From Crenothrix sp043729335 (GTDB lineage: Bacteria; Pseudomonadota; Gammaproteobacteria; Methylococcales; Methylomonadaceae), in NCBI RefSeq assembly GCF_043729335.1, contig NZ_JAYTLQ010000026.1:1-64000 (forward strand): a DNA stretch of 64,000 bases. The letters run 5' to 3'. The position numbers were made by a program, and so were the translations under genes. Below are positions 1 through 8,368 of the stretch, one piece after another (within the stretch, counting starts at the first letter, position 1; every line of letters starts with the position of its first letter). The notes beneath the pieces are model-generated. The model saw only the letters and a program-made list of their open reading frames with translations. It searched no databases and was not told the DNA's origin.

Positions 1-36
1 CAGTTTGCCATGCGAAAGTAGGGAATTGCCAAGCTC
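1..36 (+). rRNA. rrf: 5S ribosomal RNA, 3' end only
   Basis: The first bases match the conserved 3' end of bacterial 5S rRNA: a CCATGCGAAAGTAGGG core followed by AATTGCCAAGC, which corresponds to the E. coli ending CCATGCGAGAGTAGGGAACTGCCAGGC. The gene runs off the left edge, so only the tail is present and the mature 3' end is approximate. A strong terminator follows directly, as expected at the end of an rRNA operon transcribed to the right. Confidence 0.85.
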
Positions 37-46
37 TTAACATCAA

Positions 47-78
47 AACCCAAGCCGGGTGGCTTGGGTTTTTTTTTG
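47..78 (+). terminator. Rho-independent terminator of the rRNA operon
   Basis: A perfect 10-bp stem (AACCCAAGCC / GGCTTGGGTT) with a GGGT loop is followed by a run of ten T residues. It lies about 10 bases after the 5S rRNA end on the same strand. Confidence 0.93.
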
Positions 79-195
79 TATTTTTAATGTGCTTGAAGAA
101 TCGAAGGCGCTCGAATGATCAATGACATTTACCTGTTATCAGAGCGCTTCAGGTTGAGTTTGTAGAACCGTGTGGTTCATGGCTTGATAAACCCA

Positions 196-909
196 TCACG
201 TAATTGACAGCTGGAAATGGCAGTATAAGTATACTTTTACAACTTCAAAAACGCCATTTAGGTACACCGATAGTCCTAAGTTCATTAACCCCAAAGTACT
301 CACGACGACTAAGCCACCACCCAAGAACCGTTTGAACAACAAATCATTACGCATAATGGCCGTATGGGCTTTTAAGCCTAGTAAATGACCTATAGCCGCA
401 ATAGGAATCAACATCAGCGCCGCCTGAAAATGCAGTTCCACCGATAAGGCAATAAAAGTGGTCATTTTAATGCTGACCAGAATAAACCACAGCACAAATA
501 AGGTATCGCGTAATTTGTCTTTACTCACATGACGCATATACACCGCTACCATCAGTGGTGCGCCCGTTAACGAGGTTCCGGCTACATAGCCGCCAATCAC
601 CAGCAATAGCTTATCCACCCAATTATGATGACTTTCGATGGCACGGTTAAACAGCCAAACAAAACCGTAAAACAGCGTAATGGAATAAATGAAGGCATTG
701 AGCCATAAAATAGGCAGATTCACTAAGCCAAACACGCCCACAATAGCCGGGGGAATAATATACACGGATGTCTGGCGCAAATAATACCAGTCGACATTAT
801 GCAAGCGCGTGGTTAACGTTAACCCTGAAAAAAACAGCAGATGTACACTAATAATCGGTAACCACAAGCGTGGATCATTGTGCACAAACAGCATTAAAGG
901 TAAACCCAA
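196..909 (-). CDS. TauE/SafE-like membrane permease
   Basis: Highly hydrophobic protein with six to eight predicted membrane segments, resembling the TauE/SafE sulfite/anion exporter family (formerly DUF81). The coordinates use the only canonical start, a TTG at 909. The same frame stays open without a stop to 1041 and encodes further family-like sequence, including a hydrophobic helix and the glycine-rich TGLGFGGAALGLP motif typical of the TauE N-terminus. The protein therefore very probably starts upstream, near 976-1026, overlapping or abutting the aminotransferase gene that ends at 1031. That stretch has no ATG, GTG or TTG; only CTG, ATT and ATA codons occur. Substrate unknown. It sits last on the strand after the sugar-nucleotide genes but has no evident link to them. 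Confidence 0.7.
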   Translation of the reverse strand: MGLPLMLFVHNDPRLWLPIISVHLLFFSGLTLTTRLHNVDWYYLRQTSVYIIPPAIVGVFGLVNLPILWLNAFIYSITLFYGFVWLFNRAIESHHNWVDKLLLVIGGYVAGTSLTGAPLMVAVYMRHVSKDKLRDTLFVLWFILVSIKMTTFIALSVELHFQAALMLIPIAAIGHLLGLKAHTAIMRNDLLFKRFLGGGLVVVSTLGLMNLGLSVYLNGVFEVVKVYLYCHFQLSIT

Positions 910-1030
910 AGCCGCGCCGCCAAAACCAAGGCCAGTACGTACAAAGCCTGTCCAAACGAATAAAACGGCAATAATCAGAGTTTGAGGTAGGCTAAAATCG
1001 AGCAGAATGGTATTGTTTATCAGAATGCTT

Positions 1031-2131
1031 TTATTCGTCCGTCAATACAGCTCTAATAATACCGGCAATAGTACAAATTGTTTGTTTTTCAAGAAATGGG
1101 CAAATAGGCAAAGAAAAACAGGTAGCCGCAACCGCTTCAGTAACGGGCAAACTCACAGCCGCGCATTCTGCCTTAAAAACATTTTGTCGATGCAAAGGTA
1201 CCGGGTAATAAACGGCGCAGCTGATTTCACTAGCCTGCAAAGCTTGCATGATGTCATCGCGCCGATCGGATAATAAGGTGTACTGATGATAAACGTGCTC
1301 GCCTAAGCCATCTTCAAATGGCGTGACGAGCGGCAAATCTGCCAGTAATGCCGAATATAGCTGTGCGACATCGCGACGCGCTTGATTGTATTGATCAATG
1401 CGTTTTAATTTTGCCCGTAAAATCACTGCCTGCATCTCATCAAGACGGCTGTTATAACCGATAATATCGTGGTAATAACGCACATCTGAACCGTGATTGC
1501 GCAAACGGTTTATGTGCGCGGCACTGTCATCCGAGTTGGTGACAACCAGGCCACCATCACCAAATGCGCCCAGATTTTTACTGGGGAAAAAACTAAAACC
1601 AGAAGCATGACCTATTGCGCCAGTTTGTATGCCATTAATACTTGCACCAAAAGATTGGCAGCAATCTTCAATCAATTTTAAATTATGCTCGTCACATAGT
1701 TGTTTAATGCGTGCCATATCCGCAGGTTGCCCGAACAAATGTACCGGCATCACCGCTTTGGTTTTGGCAGTAATCGCTTGCTCTATGGCTTCTGGGGAAA
1801 TATTAAAGGTTTTAGGATCAATATCGACAAAAACCGGAATAGCGCCGACATATTTAATAGCTTCGGCGGTCGCAATAAAGGTAAACGCTGTAGTAATGAC
1901 CTCATCGCCGACACCGATGCCTTCAGCAAGCAATGCAAAATGCAGCGCATCGGTTCCAGAAGCCACGCCAATCGCGTGTTTTACACCCAAATAAGCGGCT
2001 GCTTCTTGCTCAAACGCATGCACATTTGGCCCTAGTATGAACGTGCAATTCGCTATCGTTTCTGCTAAACCTTGCTCTACCTCTTGTTTTATTTCAGCAT
2101 ACTGCGCTTTCAGGTTTACCATGGGTATCAT
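1031..2131 (-). CDS. gnnB: DegT/DnrJ/EryC1 sugar aminotransferase (GnnB/WbpE-like)
   Basis: PLP-dependent transaminase of 366 residues. A conserved GTDALHFAL stretch lies near residue 60, the IEDCCQSFGA block near 155, and the Schiff-base lysine in FFPSKNLGAFGDGG near residue 185. The family makes 3- or 4-amino sugars from keto-sugar nucleotides. Its start overlaps the stop of the Gfo/Idh dehydrogenase by 4 bases (ATGA), so the two are translationally coupled. The pair matches GnnA/GnnB, known from Acidithiobacillus, which oxidise and transaminate the 3-position of UDP-GlcNAc to supply amide-linked lipid A. WbpE/WlbC-type enzymes of O-antigen synthesis are the main alternative. The gene symbol is inferred from pairing and the nearby lpxA. 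Confidence 0.8.
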   Translation of the reverse strand: MIPMVNLKAQYAEIKQEVEQGLAETIANCTFILGPNVHAFEQEAAAYLGVKHAIGVASGTDALHFALLAEGIGVGDEVITTAFTFIATAEAIKYVGAIPVFVDIDPKTFNISPEAIEQAITAKTKAVMPVHLFGQPADMARIKQLCDEHNLKLIEDCCQSFGASINGIQTGAIGHASGFSFFPSKNLGAFGDGGLVVTNSDDSAAHINRLRNHGSDVRYYHDIIGYNSRLDEMQAVILRAKLKRIDQYNQARRDVAQLYSALLADLPLVTPFEDGLGEHVYHQYTLLSDRRDDIMQALQASEISCAVYYPVPLHRQNVFKAECAAVSLPVTEAVAATCFSLPICPFLEKQTICTIAGIIRAVLTDE

Positions 2132-3075
2132 TTTATAGGCCTGTTTGTATGTAATAATTCACCAATTTTTATGGCAGTCGCCAACGCACGTCGTCCTGCT
2201 GACCCCGAAACCAGCGGGTTTTCGCCAGTGTGAATACAGTTTACGAAATGTTGAATTTCTGCCAATAAAGCATCACCGCTTTCAAACACCGTTTCTTCCG
2301 TTTCTATTTCCGGAATACCCGGAAACATTTCTTTACTACCGGTACGATGTTGAGTTAACACCCGATTTTGAAAATCCACCGACACATAAGAAGAAGGCCG
2401 AAACAGACGCATCTTGCGTTCAAGCTTCATGCTAATCCGGCTGGCGGTTACATTGGCGACACAGCCATTTTTAAAAAGCAGCCGTACATTAGCAATATCA
2501 ATACCCTCTGTCAGCACCGGCGTACCACTGGCATCTATGCGGTCTATCTCTGAATCTACCAATGCCAAAATAATGTCAATATCATGAATCATCAAATCGA
2601 GCACCACGCTAACATCATTAGCACGCGGATTAAACGGTGCCAACCGGTGTGCCTCAATAAACAAAGGCTTTTCTTCTCTGTCCAGCCCGATTATTGCAGG
2701 GTTAAAACGCTCCAAGTGTCCCACTTGCAACACCCGTTGCTTGGCCTTAGCCAAGGCAATCAGCTCATCGGCTTCTGCAACCGTAACGGTAATGGGTTTT
2801 TCAACTAAAACATGTGCACCTGCATTGAGAAAATCTTTGGCAACGCGGTAATGCAAAGTAGTGGGCACCACAATACTGACCGCATCTACATTACCCAGCA
2901 AAGACTGGTAGCTTGTGAGTGCAGCACTACCATGCTTATCCGCCACTGTTTGCGCGGCCACTTCATCAATATCGACTACCGCGACCAGCTCACAATCAGC
3001 TAAGCCAGCATATTTTTCAGCATGAAAGCGCCCCAAATAACCGGTGCCGATGACCGCACATTTTAATTTTTTCAT
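2128..3075 (-). CDS. gnnA: Gfo/Idh/MocA sugar-nucleotide dehydrogenase (GnnA-like)
   Basis: NAD(P)-dependent oxidoreductase of 315 residues. An N-terminal Rossmann fold carries GTGYLGRFHAEKY, and the family catalytic motif EKPITVT lies near residue 95. The C-terminal half has DLMIHDIDII, typical of the substrate domain. It is coupled by a 4-base overlap to the DegT aminotransferase. The likely reaction is oxidation of the 3-hydroxyl of UDP-GlcNAc (or a derivative) to the 3-keto sugar, which the partner then aminates. With lpxA on the same strand 3.5 kb upstream, a role in 3-amino lipid A precursor synthesis is the best reading; a WbpB/WlbA role in O-antigen synthesis is the alternative. Confidence 0.8.
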   Translation of the reverse strand: MKKLKCAVIGTGYLGRFHAEKYAGLADCELVAVVDIDEVAAQTVADKHGSAALTSYQSLLGNVDAVSIVVPTTLHYRVAKDFLNAGAHVLVEKPITVTVAEADELIALAKAKQRVLQVGHLERFNPAIIGLDREEKPLFIEAHRLAPFNPRANDVSVVLDLMIHDIDIILALVDSEIDRIDASGTPVLTEGIDIANVRLLFKNGCVANVTASRISMKLERKMRLFRPSSYVSVDFQNRVLTQHRTGSKEMFPGIPEIETEETVFESGDALLAEIQHFVNCIHTGENPLVSGSAGRRALATAIKIGELLHTNRPIK

Positions 3076-3211
3076 GGGATTTAACCGTTAATTTTGAGCG
3101 TAGGGCACAGTTAATTCAGCCCAGGTTTGCTAGCCAACACAGCTAAAAATGCGGGTATTGTAAACGATTTCCTGAGGATCAAGGTTTTTAAAGTGCTGCC
3201 AACACTTTGCA

Positions 3212-6022
3212 TCAGTCCAGCGGCGCAGGCGCACCGATGTAATAGCCCTGCACAAAATCAATGCCAATTTCTTTAAGAATATTCAAGGCTGCTTCGCTTT
3301 CAACTGATTCAGCCACGGTTTTTTTACCGTAAGCTTGAGCCACACCGGATAACGCTTTCACGAATACCTTGTCATCATCGCTTTTATCAATTTTACGGAT
3401 AAATGAGCCGTCTATTTTTACATAAGCAATTGGGAAGCGATTAAGATAATACACTGAGGAAAAACCGACGCCGAAATTATCAAAGGCAATTAAATAGCCT
3501 AAGTCGTTAATTTGCGCAATCAAGCGATCAGCAGCGGCAAAATTGGAAATAATCGTGGTTTCGGCGATTTCGAAAATAATCTTGCCGGGATCAACATTTT
3601 TATCTTTAATTAACCAGGCAATATCATCAAAAATCGATACATCATTAAATAATCTGCCTGACAAATTAATCGTTAGTTTGTAGTCTTTACCTTGTTGATT
3701 TAATTCAATATGCTTTTGTACTACTTTTTTCAACACTAAACGATCTATTCTACCCGCTAAGCCAAGCTCCTCGGCATAATTAATAAAATCAGCCGGCATG
3801 ATCAGCTCACCATCATCTTGTTGCAACCGAATCAGGCACTCAAAATGACTGATCACTTGGGTATTAAGATTGCGAATGGGTTGATAATAAAGAATAAACT
3901 TGTCTTGGGCGATGGCATTTTCAATGGTTTCTCGCCAATGTAACATAAGGTTGAGCTTGTCCTGATAATGACTGTCAGGCGAAAAAATGCGGTATTGACC
4001 ATGCCCAGCAGCTTTAGCCTGATACATGGCGCGATCCGCATTTTTGAGTAACTCAGTCGTTATCAGGCCGTGTGATGGAAAAATAGCCACGCCAATACTG
4101 GCAGTAATTTTATAACGTTTGCCAGACAGATCAATGTCCTGTGCTAAAAGCACCCGGTTTATTTTTTGCGCAATATGATCGACACCATTCAGATCAGCAT
4201 GGGGCATAATGAGTGCGAATTTATCGCCGCCAATGCGCGACAATAAATCCGTTAAGCGCATGGCATCTTTAAGTACGGTAGCGACATGCGTCAGTGCTTT
4301 GTCGCCAGCTTCACGGCCTTCCAGATCATTAATAACTTTAAATTTATCTAAATCCAAATAAAATAAGGCCACTTGATAACCGTACCGTTTGGCCGAAGCC
4401 AATTCCAGCATGAAATCCTCTTCAAACTTTCGGCGGTTACTCAGTCCGGTCACATAATCGTAGGTTGCCATCCGAAGCATTTTTTCCTGCGCTATTTTGC
4501 TAACGCTGATATCAATTCCTAACGTTAAAATAACGGCTTCATCACTGTATCCGTTAACCTTTATTATCGTATGCCACCAGGAAATTTCTTTTTGTCTACT
4601 GTCTTTAGTCACCAAAAACCCAGTTATCTGGAACTGTTTTTCTCCTCTATCTAGTCTTAGGTTACTGAGCTTTTTAAGGTGTTCGCGTTCGGATTCGGGG
4701 AGAAATATATCAAACACTTTACCCACAATAGAATGTCGATCGGTTTCAAAACCATTAATACCGGCCTGATTGACATTTAAAATAATACCGTTCAATTTTT
4801 GGGTCAGGATAATAACAGGCGCAACTTCGATAAGTTGATAAATAAAATCCCGTTCTTTAGCCAAATGCTGGCTTTTTTCCATTAATTCACAGGTGTTGCC
4901 ATGTACTTCCTGCTCACTATTTTGCAATTTGTTGACTAGCGCTAAAGCCGCGTGATTCAGCTTATCCAATTCATCAGGGCCGTAGCGTACATTTTTAATG
5001 ATGAGTTGCTCTCGAAATGAAGCGTATTGATTTTGCAATAGTAACGGAAAAGCCTTTGATAATTTGCCGACGCGTTTCAAGCAATCTTGTAGTGTTAAAA
5101 TCAATAGCAGCAGTACACAAACTAATGCAATTACCCCGTATAACCACATTTGTTGTGCTTGTTTTTGCAGATATTTAACATTTGATGTCACATCATCTAC
5201 TAATAAAAAATAGGCAGGACTGTCTAAATTAGACGTATTTTGTGGCTGAATAGACAGCACACCGACATCAAAGAAACGGCCTGTCAGCTCTACCAGTTTC
5301 CGGCGATTTAAAAAATCACTGATCGGGTAATTAGCTGAAATGAATTCAAAAAGAGGAATATTTTGTTCAGCCAAATTAGCCGTTGATAATTTATAAGACC
5401 AGCGATGATTATTGGCATCAACATGGGTATTGGCAATCAAAATACTCATATCTGATCCGCTAGCGCGTTTGTACTTATCAATAATATAGCCAAACGAACG
5501 TACCGTGCTGAATAATCCTTGCGTTGCCAGTTCCCCCAATGGTGAAATAAGCTGTTGAAAACAATCGCTAACACAAAGAACACGTTGTTCAGGTAACGCT
5601 TTTTTTAAAACGCTCGGCACGGCTAATTTTGGCAACAGGACAGCATTACCCCAAGATTTAACAGACTCGCCTTTTTTATCAAACACGGTGGCATTTTCCA
5701 ATCGCCAATTTAATTGCCATTGTGGCCAGTTTTTATCAATAACATCCCAATTCTGAGGCAGAAGTTTTGTCTTTTGAACTGGAGTATGCCGGAGTGAGGT
5801 AACCAAAGAAGCAAATTGTTGCAGTGCCAAGAACGAATCTTCCGTTAAGGCGTTAGCCAAGCCGACATGACTTGTGTAAACAGTATTTCTATCCATGACA
5901 AAATTAGCCTTGGCATTGAGATAGTTTAGGTATGAAAAAAAACTATGCAATATGAGAAGGACACCACCTATTAAGAGCGTCACTTTCCATCTTAAGCTAA
6001 AAAACAGTTTGGTCTTTTCCAT
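3212..6022 (-). CDS. Membrane GGDEF-EAL protein with periplasmic sensor and PAS domain
   Basis: 936 residues. TM1 is at about 13-35, followed by a 250-residue periplasmic sensor region, TM2 near 290-312, a PAS domain near 390-510, a GGDEF domain near 525-685 and an EAL domain to the end. The GGDEF A-site reads GGDKF: the fourth-position Glu is replaced by Lys. An RxxD I-site (RLTD) sits exactly five residues before it. In the EAL domain, ExLxR (ECLIR), FEIAET, the VKID lysine, VAE and QG are kept, but the usual DDFG is DNFG, losing one catalytic Asp. A c-di-GMP receptor or a weak phosphodiesterase is therefore more likely than a cyclase. A Fur-box-like dyad lies about 90 bases upstream of the start. 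Confidence 0.9.
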   Translation of the reverse strand: MEKTKLFFSLRWKVTLLIGGVLLILHSFFSYLNYLNAKANFVMDRNTVYTSHVGLANALTEDSFLALQQFASLVTSLRHTPVQKTKLLPQNWDVIDKNWPQWQLNWRLENATVFDKKGESVKSWGNAVLLPKLAVPSVLKKALPEQRVLCVSDCFQQLISPLGELATQGLFSTVRSFGYIIDKYKRASGSDMSILIANTHVDANNHRWSYKLSTANLAEQNIPLFEFISANYPISDFLNRRKLVELTGRFFDVGVLSIQPQNTSNLDSPAYFLLVDDVTSNVKYLQKQAQQMWLYGVIALVCVLLLLILTLQDCLKRVGKLSKAFPLLLQNQYASFREQLIIKNVRYGPDELDKLNHAALALVNKLQNSEQEVHGNTCELMEKSQHLAKERDFIYQLIEVAPVIILTQKLNGIILNVNQAGINGFETDRHSIVGKVFDIFLPESEREHLKKLSNLRLDRGEKQFQITGFLVTKDSRQKEISWWHTIIKVNGYSDEAVILTLGIDISVSKIAQEKMLRMATYDYVTGLSNRRKFEEDFMLELASAKRYGYQVALFYLDLDKFKVINDLEGREAGDKALTHVATVLKDAMRLTDLLSRIGGDKFALIMPHADLNGVDHIAQKINRVLLAQDIDLSGKRYKITASIGVAIFPSHGLITTELLKNADRAMYQAKAAGHGQYRIFSPDSHYQDKLNLMLHWRETIENAIAQDKFILYYQPIRNLNTQVISHFECLIRLQQDDGELIMPADFINYAEELGLAGRIDRLVLKKVVQKHIELNQQGKDYKLTINLSGRLFNDVSIFDDIAWLIKDKNVDPGKIIFEIAETTIISNFAAADRLIAQINDLGYLIAFDNFGVGFSSVYYLNRFPIAYVKIDGSFIRKIDKSDDDKVFVKALSGVAQAYGKKTVAESVESEAALNILKEIGIDFVQGYYIGAPAPLD

Positions 6023-6576
6023 TTAATTACTATTCAAAAAATTGCACGTCACACAATTTTAAATCCTTTGATTTATAAGGTCATTAGCTGTAATTACTCG
6101 GGTAAATTCAGTGCGATAACGATTATCATCACTGAATTTACACGCTTAAACATTATTTTTTTACGTTGGGAAAGCACGCTAATACTGATAAGAAGTGATC
6201 AATATTAGCAAGCACCTCATGACGTGAGAAACAGCAATTGCCAACAAGATTATTGATTTCCCGTGGTCTTTAGGAAATAAGTAAACCATGGTAATTCAAC
6301 AGCATATTAGAAAGTTTGTTAAACCATTAAGTCATTTGTGCGCGATAAATGCCACCTTAAACATTTCTACGACACTATAAACCTTACAGCACAAACTGCA
6401 ACAAGCAATACATATTAGTTGACATTATTTTAAAAACGTAAAAAGTAACGAACAAAATTCCTTCAAGAAATCATTTGCCCGCCCATTCAAACGGTTTTCT
6501 AAATATGTGGACTTAGCTACAGCTAACGTTTTAATGTCATAAAATATAATGGATTGCATTAATGGCAGATCCGGCA
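6023..6576. other. 554-bp AT-rich intergenic region
   Basis: No credible gene. It holds the regulatory dyad at 6102-6141 upstream of the GGDEF-EAL gene. The rest is AT-rich, with no tRNA, promoter or repeat that I can recognise. Confidence 0.6.
6102..6141. promoter_or_regulatory. 40-bp dyad containing a Fur-box-like 7-1-7 palindrome
   Basis: Perfect 12-bp inverted arms (GTAAATTCAGTG / CACTGAATTTAC) flank a 16-bp centre. The centre contains CGATAAC-G-ATTATCA at 6114-6128, which matches the Fur 7-1-7 consensus TGATAAT-N-ATTATCA at 12 of 14 positions. It lies about 80-120 bases upstream of the minus-strand GGDEF-EAL start at 6022. Iron control of that gene is an inference. Confidence 0.6.
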
Positions 6577-7350
6577 TTAAGCAGATATATCAACAAACCC
6601 GTGCAAACCACGTTTAGATTTTACTGACAGCCAATCTTTTAAATACTTTAACTCTAGCGTTTCGGGTAACTCATCCAGATTTTTTTTATTTTTTAACAGC
6701 CTGAAAGCTTGAGCAAGCACTGCGTAGCGATCGCCGGTAATGCCTGCGCGTCGTAAGCCTACCGTGTTTAATTTATAGTGCCGGGCAGGACGGCCGCCAA
6801 TCAGCATAAAGGGTATAACATCCATATTGAGTCCCGTGGTACCTTGCACAATCGCAAACGATCCTATGCGGCAAAATTGATGGACGACCACAGCTCCGCC
6901 CATAAAAACATTATGGCCAACATCCACAAAACCACCGATAGCGACATTATTGGCAAAAATAGTTTTGTCGCCAATCCGGCAATCATGAGCGACGTGGCTG
7001 TTATTCATAAAATAACAATCGCTACCAATGAGGGTTTCTGCATGTTCCTTGGTGGCGCGGTGTGCAGTAAAGCCTTCTCGGAATACATTATTATCCCCAC
7101 AAACCAGCCACGAAACCGTTTCTGCTTTAAAACTGGTATCTTGCGGCAAACCACCCAAAACAGCGTGCGGATGCAAAGTATTGCCACACCCCATTTTTAC
7201 ATGGCCATGCACGACAGCATGTGCCCCTATATGGCAGTTCGCGCCAATAACTGCACCCGTTTCAATCACCGCAAAAGGGCCTACGGTAGTATTTTCACCC
7301 AGCGAAATAGCTGAACCTAAATAAGCAGTCGGGTGTATGCGTTGTGTCAT
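6577..7350 (-). CDS. lpxA: Acyl-[ACP]--UDP-sugar O/N-acyltransferase (LpxA)
   Basis: 257 residues, close to the 262 of E. coli LpxA. A left-handed parallel beta-helix of hexapeptide repeats fills residues 1-190, with a short helical C-terminus. The catalytic histidine region reads NNSHVAHDC, keeping both His of the E. coli NAHIAHDC. The AVVVHQFCRIG and GLRRAGI blocks are also present. LpxA attaches the first hydroxyacyl chain in lipid A synthesis. It is not in the usual lpxD-fabZ-lpxA-lpxB cluster; it follows xerD by 6 bases and lies near the gnnA/gnnB-like pair, so it may be specialised for UDP-GlcNAc3N. An AGAGGA ribosome site precedes the ATG. Confidence 0.9.
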   Translation of the reverse strand: MTQRIHPTAYLGSAISLGENTTVGPFAVIETGAVIGANCHIGAHAVVHGHVKMGCGNTLHPHAVLGGLPQDTSFKAETVSWLVCGDNNVFREGFTAHRATKEHAETLIGSDCYFMNNSHVAHDCRIGDKTIFANNVAIGGFVDVGHNVFMGGAVVVHQFCRIGSFAIVQGTTGLNMDVIPFMLIGGRPARHYKLNTVGLRRAGITGDRYAVLAQAFRLLKNKKNLDELPETLELKYLKDWLSVKSKRGLHGFVDISA

Positions 7351-7356
7351 GTGATT

Positions 7357-8241
7357 CTATCCTCTGGGATGATATTTTGCATGTAATTCTTTTAGACGTT
7401 CGCGGGCAATGTGGGTATAAATCTGGGTTGTGGATAAATTTGAATGCCCAAGCAACAGTTGTACAACCCGTAAGTCCGCGCCATGATTAAGTAAATGGGT
7501 TGCAAATGCGTGCCGCAAGGTATGCGGCGATAAGTCTTTTTTAATATCGGCTTTTTTGGCATAACGTTTAATAATATGCCAAAAAGCCTGCCGGGTCATT
7601 GGATCAGCTCGGTTAGTCACGAATAAATAATCTGACTGCCGACCATTAAGCAGCGTTTTTCGGCTGTTATTGATATAGTTTTCCAGCCAGCTAATCGCTT
7701 CTTCGCCGATGGGCACCAAACGTTCCTTATCGCCTTTGCCGGTGATTCTGACCCAGCCCTGATTAAAATTTACCTGTTCAAACTTTAGGTTGATCAGCTC
7801 TGATACTCGAAGCCCTGTGGCATACAAAGTTTCCAGCATGGTTTTATCTCGAAAACCCAGTAAATTACCGGCTTCAGGTCCTGCCAACAATAACTCGACA
7901 TCATTCTCAGTCAGCGCAGTAGGTAATGATTGCGCTATACGAGGGGCGGCTATCATTGCTGTCGGATCAACAGCAATAAAGCTTTCACGCATATAGTAAC
8001 CATAAAAGCGCTTTAAACTCGACAAGGTTCGCGCTAATGAGCGTTTACCGATACCTGTGCCATGACGGTACGCCATAAAACCAGAAATTTGGCTCTTATC
8101 AACATCCAACAATTTTATATCGGCTAACCAAAGGTTGAAAATATGCAAATCACTGGCATAAGCGGCTAAGGTATTCTTGCTTAATCCTTGCTCAACCCAA
8201 ATCGCGTCCAAGAATTGATTTATTAATTTTTCGGCATCCAT
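7357..8241 (-). CDS. xerD: Tyrosine recombinase XerD
   Basis: About 294 residues. It has the core-binding domain (WVEQGLSKNTLAAYASDL near the N-terminus) and all catalytic residues: Arg in ATGLRVSEL, Lys in TGKGDKERLVP, HxxR in SPHTLRHAF, His in LLGHSNLSTT, and the Tyr nucleophile in IYTHIA. The ending LHAKYHPRG parallels the C-terminus of E. coli XerD. With XerC it resolves chromosome dimers at dif during FtsK-driven segregation. The ATG at 8241 is chosen over an upstream in-frame TTG at 8259 because a GGAG lies 12 bases before the ATG. lpxA follows 6 bases downstream. Confidence 0.93.
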   Translation of the reverse strand: MDAEKLINQFLDAIWVEQGLSKNTLAAYASDLHIFNLWLADIKLLDVDKSQISGFMAYRHGTGIGKRSLARTLSSLKRFYGYYMRESFIAVDPTAMIAAPRIAQSLPTALTENDVELLLAGPEAGNLLGFRDKTMLETLYATGLRVSELINLKFEQVNFNQGWVRITGKGDKERLVPIGEEAISWLENYINNSRKTLLNGRQSDYLFVTNRADPMTRQAFWHIIKRYAKKADIKKDLSPHTLRHAFATHLLNHGADLRVVQLLLGHSNLSTTQIYTHIARERLKELHAKYHPRG

Positions 8242-8368
8242 ATCTCTGTGTGTCTCCAAAATTACTATTAGGCTATTGGTGTTTTAACACCTATAACATT
8301 AGCCTAACTCTGAGTATTTTGCAGAAGTAACGTTTATGGGTGGCTTTATCTACACACTTTAACTGGGT

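Noticed and set aside
7357..8241. Phage or integron integrase
   Set aside because: Length, N-terminal motif and the LHAKYHPRG ending fit housekeeping XerD, and no attachment-site or cassette features adjoin it.
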